A DNA stretch of 64,000 nucleotides, from NCBI GenBank assembly GCA_902791475.1, contig CADAWC010000011.1, positions 21,509 through 85,508 on the forward strand, in the 5' to 3' direction. The notes beneath the pieces were generated by a model. It had not been told where the DNA came from. It was given only the letters and a program-made list of their open reading frames with translations, and ran no database searches. Source of the DNA: Fibrobacter succinogenes. GTDB taxonomy: Bacteria; Fibrobacterota; Fibrobacteria; Fibrobacterales; Fibrobacteraceae. The position numbers were made by a program, and so were the translations under genes. Below are positions 33,432 through 41,522 of this stretch, piece after piece; position 1 is the first letter of the stretch; every line of letters starts with the position of its first letter.

Positions 33432-34622
33432 TTACTTTCCTGAATTCAAAATTCGTACATAGCTTGCATAACGGGCTTCGGAGATTTTACCCGATTCTAC
33501 AGCAGCACGCACAGCACAGCCCGGTTCCTTGAGATGCTTGCAGTTGCTAAACTTGCACGTAAACAAGTCATCTTCGAAAAATCCTGGGAAAATTTTTGCC
33601 AGCGTTTCCGGTTCCATGTCCATAAGGCCAATGCTACGGATACCCGGCGTGTCAATCACGTAACCGCCACCAGGAAAATCGAACAAGCTTGAAGAGGTCG
33701 TCGTATGGCGACCCTTGCCGTCGCGCTCGCGGACATCTCCCGTGCGCAGTTCGGCATGCGGTACAAGTTCATTAATCAATGTAGACTTGCCCACACCACT
33801 CATGCCACTAAAGACAGAGGACTTTCCGACGAGTTCATTGCGCAAGATTTCAAGACCATCCCCGCTTTTAACGCTCACAGGAATCACCTTGTCCACGATT
33901 TTCATAAAGTCACGGATATCCGTCGAAAGGTCCGCTTCGCCATTCGGCAACAAGTCCATCTTGGTGAGCACGAGCACAAACGGCAAATCGTTCAAGTTAG
34001 CAGCAAGCAAAAAACGGTCCATGAATCCGTAATTGAATTCCGGTTGAGTCACGCTTGCAACAATCACGACCTGATCGATATTAGCAGCAAGCGTCTGTTG
34101 CTTGTAAAAGCTATCACGCGGACCCGGGCGCTTGAGTTCGCTCTTTCGCGGAAGCACACGCACAACGCAATACTTCTGCGAACCGACACCATCGCCTTCG
34201 TCATCAGCATCGTTCACAAGTCCGAGCAAAACGCGGTCGCCCACGGCCGGGAATTCCCCAAGCGTCTTGGACGTCGTCGCACGGTACATGGCAGTTACAG
34301 TAGACGAGAGCGGAGAGACGAGAGACGAGAGAGCGTTTTTCTCGTCTGAAAGTCGCACTTCGCAGGTGCGGCGGTGGACTTCAAGCACCAGCCCTTCCAC
34401 GCAATTTTCTTCACCGATGTTTTCGACCGGATTCTTGATGCGCTTGATTTTCGCCTTTTTAAATTCGCGACTAAAACGCTCCTTGATTGGGCGTTCATCA
34501 ACGACTCCCGATTCCAATTCTCGCATTACGTCGATACGGCGGCTTCTGTGTTCGCGCCGTGACGTGCGAACACTCTTCAAAGGAGCTTCATTTTCGTCGG
34601 AATCAAAATCGTTATTTCGCAT
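33432..34622 (-). CDS. rsgA: ribosome small-subunit-dependent GTPase A, with an in-frame repeat insertion
   Basis: 396 residues, longer than the usual 300-350. OB-fold domain (about 75-165), circularly permuted GTPase with TKMD (G4) before GMSGVGKSTLINEL (G1) and DTPGIR (G3), and the C-terminal zinc motif CKFSNCKHLKEPGC. It helps the last steps of 30S maturation. A charged N-terminal extension (1-65) is present. Residues about 92-108 are encoded by AGACGAG-type heptads inserted in a loop of the OB domain without breaking the frame. The start overlaps the previous gene by 11 nt. Confidence 0.93.
   Translation of the reverse strand: MRNNDFDSDENEAPLKSVRTSRREHRSRRIDVMRELESGVVDERPIKERFSREFKKAKIKRIKNPVENIGEENCVEGLVLEVHRRTCEVRLSDEKNALSSLVSPLSSTVTAMYRATTSKTLGEFPAVGDRVLLGLVNDADDEGDGVGSQKYCVVRVLPRKSELKRPGPRDSFYKQQTLAANIDQVVIVASVTQPEFNYGFMDRFLLAANLNDLPFVLVLTKMDLLPNGEADLSTDIRDFMKIVDKVIPVSVKSGDGLEILRNELVGKSSVFSGMSGVGKSTLINELVPHAELRTGDVRERDGKGRHTTTSSSLFDFPGGGYVIDTPGIRSIGLMDMEPETLAKIFPGFFEDDLFTCKFSNCKHLKEPGCAVRAAVESGKISEARYASYVRILNSGK
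34302..34350. repeat. heptad element inside rsgA
   Basis: AGACGAG, AGCGGAG, AGACGAG, AGACGAG, AGAGCGT in phase, then CTCGTCT a few bases later; the ends can pair. Read in frame on the minus strand as a Ser/Leu-rich loop (SSLVSPLSSTV). Confidence 0.85.
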
Positions 34623-34899
34623 CTTTCTTCAATTTAGAAAGTTTTTCGTCTTCGAGCTCCCGCGCTTCTTCCAATTCCTCCTCAGTCACTGGGCGTCCAC
34701 GGCGAATCGATTCCATCAAAAAATGAATCGCCTTCAGGCGGCCATTGCACTTTTCAATGCAATTGTCGTAAAAACCTTTCGTTTTCCAGTCACTTTCGGG
34801 AATGTGTTCCGAGGCATACAGAAAATGCTCGACACAAATAGAAAGCTGTTCCGCTTCCTTTCTCAAATCTTCCAAATTACTCTTTGTAAAAAAAGGCAT
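34612..34899 (-). CDS. small helical hypothetical protein
   Basis: 95 residues from the ATG at 34899, all helical and charged, with no signal peptide (ends EELEEARELEDEKLSKLKKDAK). The frame is open from 35007, but the upstream part is repeat DNA. It overlaps the rsgA start by 11 nt, so the two genes are coupled. Family not recognised. Confidence 0.6.
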   Translation of the reverse strand: MPFFTKSNLEDLRKEAEQLSICVEHFLYASEHIPESDWKTKGFYDNCIEKCNGRLKAIHFLMESIRRGRPVTEEELEEARELEDEKLSKLKKDAK

Positions 34900-34917
34900 A
34901 GTGTAAAGATAGAAATT

Positions 34918-34952
34918 AGTAGACGGTAGGAAGTTGGAAGTAGGAAGAAGAA
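34918..34952. repeat. heptad array upstream of the rsgA unit
   Basis: AGTAGAC, GGTAGGA, AGTTGGA, AGTAGGA, AGAAGAA in phase. Confidence 0.78.
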
Positions 34953-35076
34953 AGATATTGGCAAGGTATGGAATCAACAGATGTATTTTCCGCACATTTA
35001 AGGACATTTTAAAAAAGAACTCTTTTCACAAAGGTATTTTTTGTCTATTATTCAGATGTAAACGAAGGGAAAATCA

Positions 35077-36042
35077 ATGATTTCTACGCTTTGCACGCTT
35101 ATTAAAATGACTCGTCCCGTGAATATCGTGATTGCCACAATCACTCTTCTCGTGGGCTACACGTTGCTACAGCACAATCCCACCGCCCCTGTTCTCGCGC
35201 TACAGATACTCGGGTTCGCCTCAGCTATCGGCTTTGCCAACATCCAAAACGACTACCTTGATTTAGAAAGCGACAAGCTTAACCGACCTGAACGCCCACT
35301 CGTGACCGGCAAAGTTTCAATCAAGACCGCACGCATAACATGCTACATCTTGGCTGTTACCGCACTTCTTTGCGGAATTGGCGATAGCATCATACAAAAC
35401 ATGCGATTCATGGATATCGTCAAAGACCCAGAACACGCTCTTGATTTCGGCTTGACAGGAGCTATCATATTATCATTCCCGATGTGGTTCTTTGTCCTGC
35501 TTTGCGCCTTGCTCGTTGCCTACAACCGCAAGCTCAAGCATTCCCCCGCACTTAAAAACATTACAGTTGCATTCCTTTGCACAACCCCGTTGCTGTACGC
35601 CGTGCAACACTATTTCAACTTCTCGAACCACAACAACCCAGAAGAACACCTGTGGACAATCGTCCCTGCGATTCCTTTTGCGTTTTTGCTGACGGTCGCT
35701 CGTGAAATCTACAAGGATTTGGAAGATAAAACGGGAGACCTCAAGGCAGGTATTATGACGTTCCCAATCGTTGTTGGAGACAAAGTAGCAAGAAGACTTG
35801 CTGGAGACATCATCATTTTCACGTGGATTTCGCTCCCGATCCCTGTTTTCTTTTTAAACAAACTTTTTGATCACAATTATCCGCCAATTTTCCTCGCCAT
35901 GACTGCAGCGACACTGACCCCCTGTTTCTTTATCATCCTTATGAGCGCCAGTAGCCAAAATTACCGTCGGGCACAGGCGTTCACAAAGTTTGCTATGTTA
36001 CTCGGACTCATTTCACTTTTATTTAGCTCAATAGTCCAATAA
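35077..36042 (+). CDS. UbiA-family prenyltransferase
   Basis: 321 residues with about nine membrane segments. The first Asp-rich motif NDYLDLESDKLNRPERPL (58-75) and the second KDLEDKTGDLKAG (about 207-219) are intact; both bind Mg-prenyl diphosphate. The pattern is closest to the geranylgeranylglycerol-phosphate/chlorophyll-synthase-like branch rather than to MenA or UbiA proper, but the acceptor cannot be named from sequence alone. Stands alone with its own terminator. Confidence 0.85.
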   Translation: MISTLCTLIKMTRPVNIVIATITLLVGYTLLQHNPTAPVLALQILGFASAIGFANIQNDYLDLESDKLNRPERPLVTGKVSIKTARITCYILAVTALLCGIGDSIIQNMRFMDIVKDPEHALDFGLTGAIILSFPMWFFVLLCALLVAYNRKLKHSPALKNITVAFLCTTPLLYAVQHYFNFSNHNNPEEHLWTIVPAIPFAFLLTVAREIYKDLEDKTGDLKAGIMTFPIVVGDKVARRLAGDIIIFTWISLPIPVFFLNKLFDHNYPPIFLAMTAATLTPCFFIILMSASSQNYRRAQAFTKFAMLLGLISLLFSSIVQ

Positions 36043-36072
36043 CAATCAGCATTATTAACAATTTCTTAGAAG

Positions 36073-36094
36073 CTCCTCAATTTTGAGGAGTTTT
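36073..36094 (+). terminator. terminator of the prenyltransferase gene
   Basis: CTCCTCAA / TTGAGGAG stem with a TT loop and a T-run. Confidence 0.85.
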
Positions 36095-36169
36095 CATTTT
36101 ATGTAATGTTTTACATTTTATGTTTTACAATTCCTGAAATAAATTGCGTAGAAATCGCATTTTACATCA

Positions 36170-36273
36170 ATGGCACACATTTTGCTAATCCGCGGCGTCC
36201 GCTTCCCCGCTTGCACCCGTTTGGGTGAGCTAAGGCCCTCGAGGCAAGGGAGGCTCCACTTCAAAGAGGCGTT
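36170..36273 (+). promoter_or_regulatory. GC-rich leader of purF, possibly structured
   Basis: After an AT-rich stretch with TTTTACAT-type repeats (36097-36167), about 100 bp are GC-rich and can fold: CACCCGTTTGGGTG hairpin, and GAGC...GGCTC enclosing CCCT/AGGG. It does not match the purine, PRPP or THF riboswitch consensus as far as I can judge. AGAGG at the end serves as Shine-Dalgarno. Confidence 0.35.
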
Positions 36274-37659
36274 ATGCTCGAAGAATTGCATGAAGAATGC
36301 GGCGTCATCGGTATTTATAACGGAGACAATGTAGCCCGCAATGTAGCCATGGGACTTTACGCATTGCAGCACCGCGGCCAAGAAAGTGCCGGGTTCGCTG
36401 TTTCTGACGGAGACAAAGTCCGAGTCCGCAAGTCCATGGGTCTGGTTTCCACCCTTTTAAGAGATTACAATATCGACGAACTGCAAGGTTTTGCAGGCAT
36501 TGGTCATGTGCGTTACAGCACGACAGGAGCCTCAACCCTCGCGAATGCTCAGCCGATTTTGATTAGCTGCAAATGGGGACAAATCGCAGTCGCCCACAAC
36601 GGGAACATCACAAACGCTCCCGAACTCCGCGCCGAGATGGAAGCCGACGGTCACATTTTCCAGACCACATCCGATTCTGAAATTCTCCTGCACGAAATCG
36701 CCCGCACCAAGGCGGACACTTTAGGCGAAGCCATCAAGATTGCCATCAGCAAATTTACCGGCAGTTTCTGCCTTGTATTCCTCAGCAAAGACACAATGTA
36801 CGTTGCCCGCGACGGCTACGGTTTTAGACCGCTCTCGATTGCCCGCATGGGTAAATCCTGGTGCGTCGCTAGCGAAACTTGCGCGTTCGACTTGCTCGGA
36901 GCGAACTACGTTCGCGACATCCGGCCCGGCGAATTCTTGACCATCACCAAAAACGGTCTCCATTCCGAACGCTTTACGCAAAAAGACCGCCTCGCCCACT
37001 GCATTTTCGAATACATCTATTTTAGCCGTCCGGACTCCAAGATTTTCGAACAGAGCTGCGATAAAATCCGCCGCAAGATGGGCAAGCAACTCGCCAAGGA
37101 ATGCCCGGTCGATGCCGATATCGTTATTTCTGTGCCGGATAGCGCCACCACAGCCGCGCTCGGTTACGCACAAGCTAGCGGCATCCGTTTTGAAATTGGA
37201 CTTTTGAGAAACCATTACGTGGGCCGTACATTCATCGACCCGACGCAGAACGTCCGCGAACAGAAAGTCCGCTTAAAGTTCAACCCGATCGAAGGTGTGC
37301 TTAAGAACAAACGCGTTTGCGTTGTCGAAGACTCCATCGTCCGCGGCACGACACTCCGCATTCTCTCTAGAATGCTGCGCGATGCAGGCGCCCTCGAAGT
37401 GCACATCCGCATTGCATCACCTCCGGTCGCTCACCCGTGCTTCTTCGGGATGGACTTCCCGAGCCAGGGCGAACTTGCAGCAAGCTCAATGACACCCAAT
37501 GAAATCGCCAAGATGCTCGGCGTTGAAAGTCTAGGCTACCTGAGCGTCGAAGGCATGAAGAACTGCACAGGCGAAGGTGAAAACTACTGCGCCGCATGCT
37601 TTGACAACTGCTACCCCGACTACATCGGCGCCCATGCCGAAAAGACGAGATGCGGGTAA
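36274..37659 (+). CDS. purF: amidophosphoribosyltransferase
   Basis: 461 residues; first committed step of purine synthesis (PRPP + Gln to phosphoribosylamine). Residues 1-8 are a propeptide, and Cys9 (EECGVIGIY) becomes the N-terminal nucleophile of the glutaminase domain. The PRPP motif is VVEDSIVRGTT (about 350-360). C-terminal Cys residues (NYCAACFDNC) and others match the Bacillus-type enzyme that carries a 4Fe-4S cluster. purN, purC and purF are all in this window but at separate loci. Confidence 0.96.
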   Translation: MLEELHEECGVIGIYNGDNVARNVAMGLYALQHRGQESAGFAVSDGDKVRVRKSMGLVSTLLRDYNIDELQGFAGIGHVRYSTTGASTLANAQPILISCKWGQIAVAHNGNITNAPELRAEMEADGHIFQTTSDSEILLHEIARTKADTLGEAIKIAISKFTGSFCLVFLSKDTMYVARDGYGFRPLSIARMGKSWCVASETCAFDLLGANYVRDIRPGEFLTITKNGLHSERFTQKDRLAHCIFEYIYFSRPDSKIFEQSCDKIRRKMGKQLAKECPVDADIVISVPDSATTAALGYAQASGIRFEIGLLRNHYVGRTFIDPTQNVREQKVRLKFNPIEGVLKNKRVCVVEDSIVRGTTLRILSRMLRDAGALEVHIRIASPPVAHPCFFGMDFPSQGELAASSMTPNEIAKMLGVESLGYLSVEGMKNCTGEGENYCAACFDNCYPDYIGAHAEKTRCG

Positions 37660-37664
37660 ACTAG

Positions 37665-37764
37665 ACGAAAGAACGCCCGCATTAGCGGGCTATCGACGAA
37701 AGACGAGAGAGGCGGGCTAAAGCCCGCCTTTTTCTATTGACCAAGGACCAATAACTAACAACTA
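37665..37764. repeat. heptad element with terminator core after purF
   Basis: AGACGAA, AGAACGC, then the hairpin CCCGC-ATTA-GCGGG, then AGACGAA/AGACGAG copies, the purF terminator, and an opposite-facing array TTGACCA, AGGACCA, ATAACTA, ACAACTA (37737-37764) that runs up to the epimerase stop codon. Confidence 0.8.
37711..37733. terminator. terminator of purF
   Basis: GGCGGGCT-AA-AGCCCGCC followed by TTTTT; may serve both converging genes. Confidence 0.88.
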
Positions 37765-37768
37765 TCGC

Positions 37769-38689
37769 TTATGCGTTTTCGAAAGTCCAGCGGATGTGTT
37801 CGTCTAAGTAATCGTGAGCGTCAAACGCAAGACCGAAGCAATCCCTGATTTTCTGAACATCATAGAGCATCGGTTCATCGCTCCAGCCCATGTCGGTTTC
37901 CACAATTTTGGAAGTACAACCCGGCTTGAGGGCAATCATCTTCTGCGCAATTTCCTTCCAGCTAATCCATTCGGATCCGAGGCCCAAGAAGATTTCTTCA
38001 TTGTAGTCGGATTCCAGCAATTTCATATAAATTTGCGCCTGCTGGGAAGCATGGATAAACTGCGTACCGTCGTTCTTGATGATGTTGATATCGCGGTTTT
38101 CCTTGACGGCGTAAGCCATTTCAAAGAAGCGGCGGTCCGGCTGCGAACAGCCATCGGGGAACGCCGGATTGCCAAACGTATAGCCCGGACGAATAATATT
38201 GCGCTTCATCTTGACTTCAGGGAACTGGCTTCCGTAACCGTGGCTAAAGCCAAGTACAAAAGCTTCGCCCGCCGCCTTGGTGGCGCCGTACAAGTCAATC
38301 GGCATATTGCTTGTGGTTTCGCGCATTTCGGAACGCACACGGCCCATAGCCGAAGTACTACTCGTCATGATGAACTTTTCACAGCCAGCACGAGCGGACA
38401 TTTCCAAAAGAGCCACCGTTGCACGGGTATCGTTCATGAGCATTGCGCTCGGGGAATCGCCCCAGCCAAGAGCCACATGGATGCAAGCGTCGCAACCAAT
38501 CAGGCCTTCGCCCATTTTCTCAAAATCCGTAAGAGCGGCCTCGACAAACGAAACATTCGGATTAGCTCTTAATGTCGGCACCTTGTTCGGGTGGCGCGTT
38601 GCGACAACAACTTCGTGACCTTTCTCCAAAAGCGCCTTGACCACGTAATGGCCAATAAAACCAGTTCCACCCGTTACAAAAACTCGCAT
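37769..38689 (-). CDS. NAD-dependent epimerase/dehydratase family protein
   Basis: 306 residues, extended short-chain dehydrogenase. The Rossmann motif VTGGTGFIGHYV is at 4-15 and the catalytic Tyr-x-x-x-Lys is YGATKAAGE; the SSTS strand precedes it. Substrate unknown, probably a nucleotide sugar or a related carbonyl compound. The frame is open from 38722, but the ATG at 38689 has AAAGGAG 6 nt upstream. Confidence 0.85.
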   Translation of the reverse strand: MRVFVTGGTGFIGHYVVKALLEKGHEVVVATRHPNKVPTLRANPNVSFVEAALTDFEKMGEGLIGCDACIHVALGWGDSPSAMLMNDTRATVALLEMSARAGCEKFIMTSSTSAMGRVRSEMRETTSNMPIDLYGATKAAGEAFVLGFSHGYGSQFPEVKMKRNIIRPGYTFGNPAFPDGCSQPDRRFFEMAYAVKENRDINIIKNDGTQFIHASQQAQIYMKLLESDYNEEIFLGLGSEWISWKEIAQKMIALKPGCTSKIVETDMGWSDEPMLYDVQKIRDCFGLAFDAHDYLDEHIRWTFENA

Positions 38690-38720
38690 AAGAACTCCTT
38701 TTTCAACACCTATCTTTTTC

Positions 38721-38750
38721 AATATAGATTATGTCAGTTCAATCCGGCAA
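38721..38750 (-). promoter_or_regulatory. promoter of the epimerase gene
   Basis: On the minus strand: TTGCCG, 18-nt spacer, TATATT. Confidence 0.5.
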
Positions 38751-38838
38751 GATTTATAGGCATATATTTGTTGTTTTTTAGGCTTATTTAAGCTTGTTTT
38801 GGCTTGCGCAGCATCAAATTTTAAAATTTCAGCGTTTT

Positions 38839-39069
38839 TTACGTCAAAAAAATGCAGAAATTTATTTTTTCACGTAATTTTCAGAACAAAATAACAAATT
38901 TTATGTTTCAGCACGTCTATTTCACCCCATTTTTAGCCACCAAACCTACAGTTTTCATCAGCAAAAGAGAATAAATTTGATTTTTTAAGAAAAAGCCATC
39001 AAAAAAGCACATACAACATTACATTTTTACGTAAAAAAAGCGCATTTTAAAGCTTTATTGACGTAAAAA
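38839..39069. repeat. two ACGT-core inverted repeats in a 535-bp gap
   Basis: IR 1: TTACGTCAAAAAA (38839-38851) against TTTTTTCACGTAA (38865-38877), ACGT cores 31 bp apart. IR 2: TTTTTACGT (39024-39032) against ACGTAAAAA (39061-39069), cores 32 bp apart. They resemble the TACGTA hairpins before folC and the pair at 54.2-54.4 kb. The gap 38690-39224 is very AT-rich and shows no gene. Confidence 0.65.
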
Positions 39070-39137
39070 TCGGACTTTTTTGTTTTTTAGCCCATCCACA
39101 CGCTTTATTAAACATCTTGACACACCCCCCTCTATTA

Positions 39138-39193
39138 ACTATCAACTAGTAAATATAGACCAACAGCTACTGAGCAACGACTAATTTACTAGA
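39138..39193. repeat. heptad array upstream of ddl
   Basis: ACTATCA, ACTAGTA, AATATAG, ACCAACA, GCTACTG, AGCAACG, ACTAATT, TACTAGA: eight units, more degenerate than most. Confidence 0.65.
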
Positions 39194-39224
39194 TTAAACC
39201 GCAAAGATTTTTAGTGAGGTTTTT

Positions 39225-40259
39225 ATGTCCCGTTTACGCGTTTTGGTTTTGATGGGTGGTCCATCTACTGAACATGATGTTTCTGTCGTTAGCGGTACTG
39301 GCGTTGTGCGCGCCATGGATCCGGAAAAGTATAATATCCACCCGGTGCTCATTGACAAGGACGGCACCTGGCACTGGTCTTCCCGTGAACTTTCTCCGTA
39401 CCAAAAGGCAAATTTCTCGGAAAACTATTTCCACAGTCTCGAAGGTACCGCAGCCAACAAAAAGAAGTCCCCGGCACTTTCGGAACTCCCGTCTGCTGAT
39501 ATCGCATTCCTCGCCCTCCACGGCAAGTGGGGCGAAGACGGTCACATCCAGGCCATGCTTGAGAACTGGAACATCCCGTACACGGGTTGCGGTCTTTTGG
39601 CATCGGCACTCGCCATGGACAAAATCAAGTCCAAAGAAATTTACCGTGCAAACGGCATCCCGACTCCGCCTTACCGCGTGATCTGGAAGCATGACTTCAC
39701 AGGCGACACGCTCGTAAGCGTTGCCGATGAACTCGGATACCCGCTCGTCATCAAGGACCCGCTGGGAGGCTCTTCCATCGGCATTGGCATCGCCAAGAAT
39801 CTCGACGAAGCCGGCAAGATTGCACAGGACTTGTTCAAGGATTCTAACCGTTTGCTCTGCGAAAAGTTCATCGCCGGTGGCGAAGCTAGCTGCGGTTACA
39901 TCGAAGGTGAAAAGCCCTTGCCGCCGACTGAAATGCGCATGACGACCCGAGAATACTTTGACTTCGAAGCGAAGTACAACGGCGAATGCCAGGAAGTCAC
40001 TCCGGCTGAATTTGCACCGGAACTCACCGCTCGCATCCAGGAACTTGTGAAGAACGCCCACTACGCTTTGGGCGGCGCAGGCTACAGCCGCACGGACGTC
40101 CGCATCACGAAGGACGGCGAGCTCTTTGCAATTGAAACGAATACGCTCCCGGGCATGACCCCGACATCGCTGTTGCCGCAACAGGCAGCTTGCGTTGGCA
40201 TCACCTACAGCCAGCTCATCGACCTCATCATCGACAAGAGCTTGGAGATTAAGCGTTAG
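39225..40259 (+). CDS. ddl: D-alanine--D-alanine ligase
   Basis: 344 residues, ATP-grasp enzyme that makes the D-Ala-D-Ala end of peptidoglycan precursors. VLMGGPSTEHDVSVVSG is the N-terminal motif; LHGKWGEDGHIQAMLE, SSIGIGIAKN and ETNTLPGMTPTSLLPQ (metal-binding Glu/Asn and C-terminal loop) are intact. GAGG lies upstream of the ATG. Stands outside the usual mur/dcw cluster. Confidence 0.95.
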   Translation: MSRLRVLVLMGGPSTEHDVSVVSGTGVVRAMDPEKYNIHPVLIDKDGTWHWSSRELSPYQKANFSENYFHSLEGTAANKKKSPALSELPSADIAFLALHGKWGEDGHIQAMLENWNIPYTGCGLLASALAMDKIKSKEIYRANGIPTPPYRVIWKHDFTGDTLVSVADELGYPLVIKDPLGGSSIGIGIAKNLDEAGKIAQDLFKDSNRLLCEKFIAGGEASCGYIEGEKPLPPTEMRMTTREYFDFEAKYNGECQEVTPAEFAPELTARIQELVKNAHYALGGAGYSRTDVRITKDGELFAIETNTLPGMTPTSLLPQQAACVGITYSQLIDLIIDKSLEIKR

Positions 40260-40271
40260 CGGCGTTGCCGC

Positions 40272-40396
40272 AGTTGGCAGAACTTAGACCGCTTCGCTCC
40301 TAGAACTTAGACAAGTTGATCCAAACATTTTTTCTAAGCTCTAAGTTCTAAGCTCTAAGTTCTAGTAACTACGAACTAGTAACTATGAACTATAAC
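40272..40396. repeat. heptad element covering the tsaB start codon
   Basis: Left units AGTTGGC, AGAACTT, AGACCGC (40272-40292); right array CTAAGCT, CTAAGTT, CTAAGCT, CTAAGTT, CTAGTAA, CTACGAA, CTAGTAA, CTATGAA, CTATAAC (40334-40396). The ATG of tsaB (40385-40387) lies inside the unit CTATGAA. Confidence 0.88.
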
Positions 40397-41014
40397 TTAA
40401 TAGTAGACACTTCCCGAAAGGGTATTGCGATGGCGCTGTGCGCGGATTCCGTGTACGAAGAATTAGTCGATCCATCTGCCAAGGGCGAAATCCTGAGCGC
40501 AAGCTTGGATAACCTTTTGGGTAAGGTCGGCGCCACTCTCGATGACGTGAAGCGTGTCATGGTAACTGTCGGGCCGGGCTCGTTCAGCGGACTGCGTACG
40601 GGCGTTGCATTCTGCCAGGGGCTTTGCTTTAGTGGCAAACGCAATTTGTATGGTGTGACGACATTGCAAGCACTCGCCTGCTTTGCCGGCGCACCCGATG
40701 AATCCGTTGCCGTCGTGATTCGCGCACGCAACGGCTTCTGGTATTTGCGTCTGAACAACGAAGAGAGCTTTATCGAAACTGCAGATGTAGTTGCACGACT
40801 CCAGGCAAGTTCCGTGAAGAATGCCGTTGTCGATGCCGCTGCACTTGCAGACGAAGCGCTCGTCACCGTGTTCAAGGACAAGGGAATCGCAACAGTTCTC
40901 GACACCGACAAGAAGCTCAACATGTGGGCTCCGCTTTTTGATACAGTGAAGCCTTCGCTCATTCAAGAAGCAAACTACATCCAGCCCTCTTACTTCGAGA
41001 AGCTGAAAACTTAG
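40385..41014 (+). CDS. tsaB: tRNA t6A-modification protein TsaB
   Basis: 209 residues, a Kae1/Gcp-like paralogue that forms a complex with TsaD and TsaE for threonylcarbamoyl-adenosine at position 37 of ANN-decoding tRNAs. Signatures: LIVDTS at the start and TVGPGSFSGLRTGVAFCQGL (about 60-79). There is no Shine-Dalgarno because the start lies within a heptad array. rimI follows, a common pairing. Confidence 0.9.
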   Translation: MNYNLIVDTSRKGIAMALCADSVYEELVDPSAKGEILSASLDNLLGKVGATLDDVKRVMVTVGPGSFSGLRTGVAFCQGLCFSGKRNLYGVTTLQALACFAGAPDESVAVVIRARNGFWYLRLNNEESFIETADVVARLQASSVKNAVVDAAALADEALVTVFKDKGIATVLDTDKKLNMWAPLFDTVKPSLIQEANYIQPSYFEKLKT

Positions 41015-41054
41015 TAGGCAGTAGGAAGTAGACAGTAGAAAGAGGTAAACAGGA
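41013..41054. repeat. heptad array between tsaB and rimI
   Basis: AGTAGGC, AGTAGGA, AGTAGAC, AGTAGAA, AGAGGTA, AACAGGA in phase. It begins at the tsaB stop codon and its last units supply the Shine-Dalgarno-like AGAGG before rimI. Confidence 0.82.
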
Positions 41055-41061
41055 ATAGCAA

Positions 41062-41517
41062 ATGCAGTTGCGAAAAATGACCGAATCCGATTTGCCTCAA
41101 GTTCTCGAATTGCAACGGGAACTTGCGTTTCAGGATTGGAACGAAAAGCAGTTTCTGTCGGAAATCCGCGCTAGTTATGCGTACTGCGTTGTTTGTGAAG
41201 AAGACTGCAGCAGTTCAAATAGCGACACAAGTCACACACTTTTGGGCTATGCGATTTTCCATTTGCTCGGCCCCGATTCCGAACTGTTGAGCATAGCCAC
41301 ACGCGCTTCCGAACAGTGCAAGGGCATTGGCAGCCAACTTTTGAAAGCGGGTTTAGACAAACTCACCGAAAATGGTGACCAATGCTTTTTGGAAGTCCGC
41401 GACGGTAACGTCAAGGCTCGCGCCTTTTACGAGAAGCACGGTTTCAAGCTATACAGCATCCGCAAAAAATATTATTCCGATGGCGAGGATGCGGCATTGT
41501 ACAAGTTCTGTAGGTAA
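41062..41517 (+). CDS. rimI: RimI-like N-acetyltransferase
   Basis: 151-residue GNAT protein. The acetyl-CoA-binding stretch is present in altered form (ASEQCKGIGSQLLKAGLDKL), then FLEVRDGNVKARAFYEKHGFK, typical of RimI, which acetylates the N-terminus of ribosomal protein S18. Position right after tsaB supports the call. A short Ser/Asp-rich loop (SSSNSDTSH) is inserted near residue 53-61. Confidence 0.85.
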   Translation: MQLRKMTESDLPQVLELQRELAFQDWNEKQFLSEIRASYAYCVVCEEDCSSSNSDTSHTLLGYAIFHLLGPDSELLSIATRASEQCKGIGSQLLKAGLDKLTENGDQCFLEVRDGNVKARAFYEKHGFKLYSIRKKYYSDGEDAALYKFCR

Positions 41518-41522
41518 TTATT

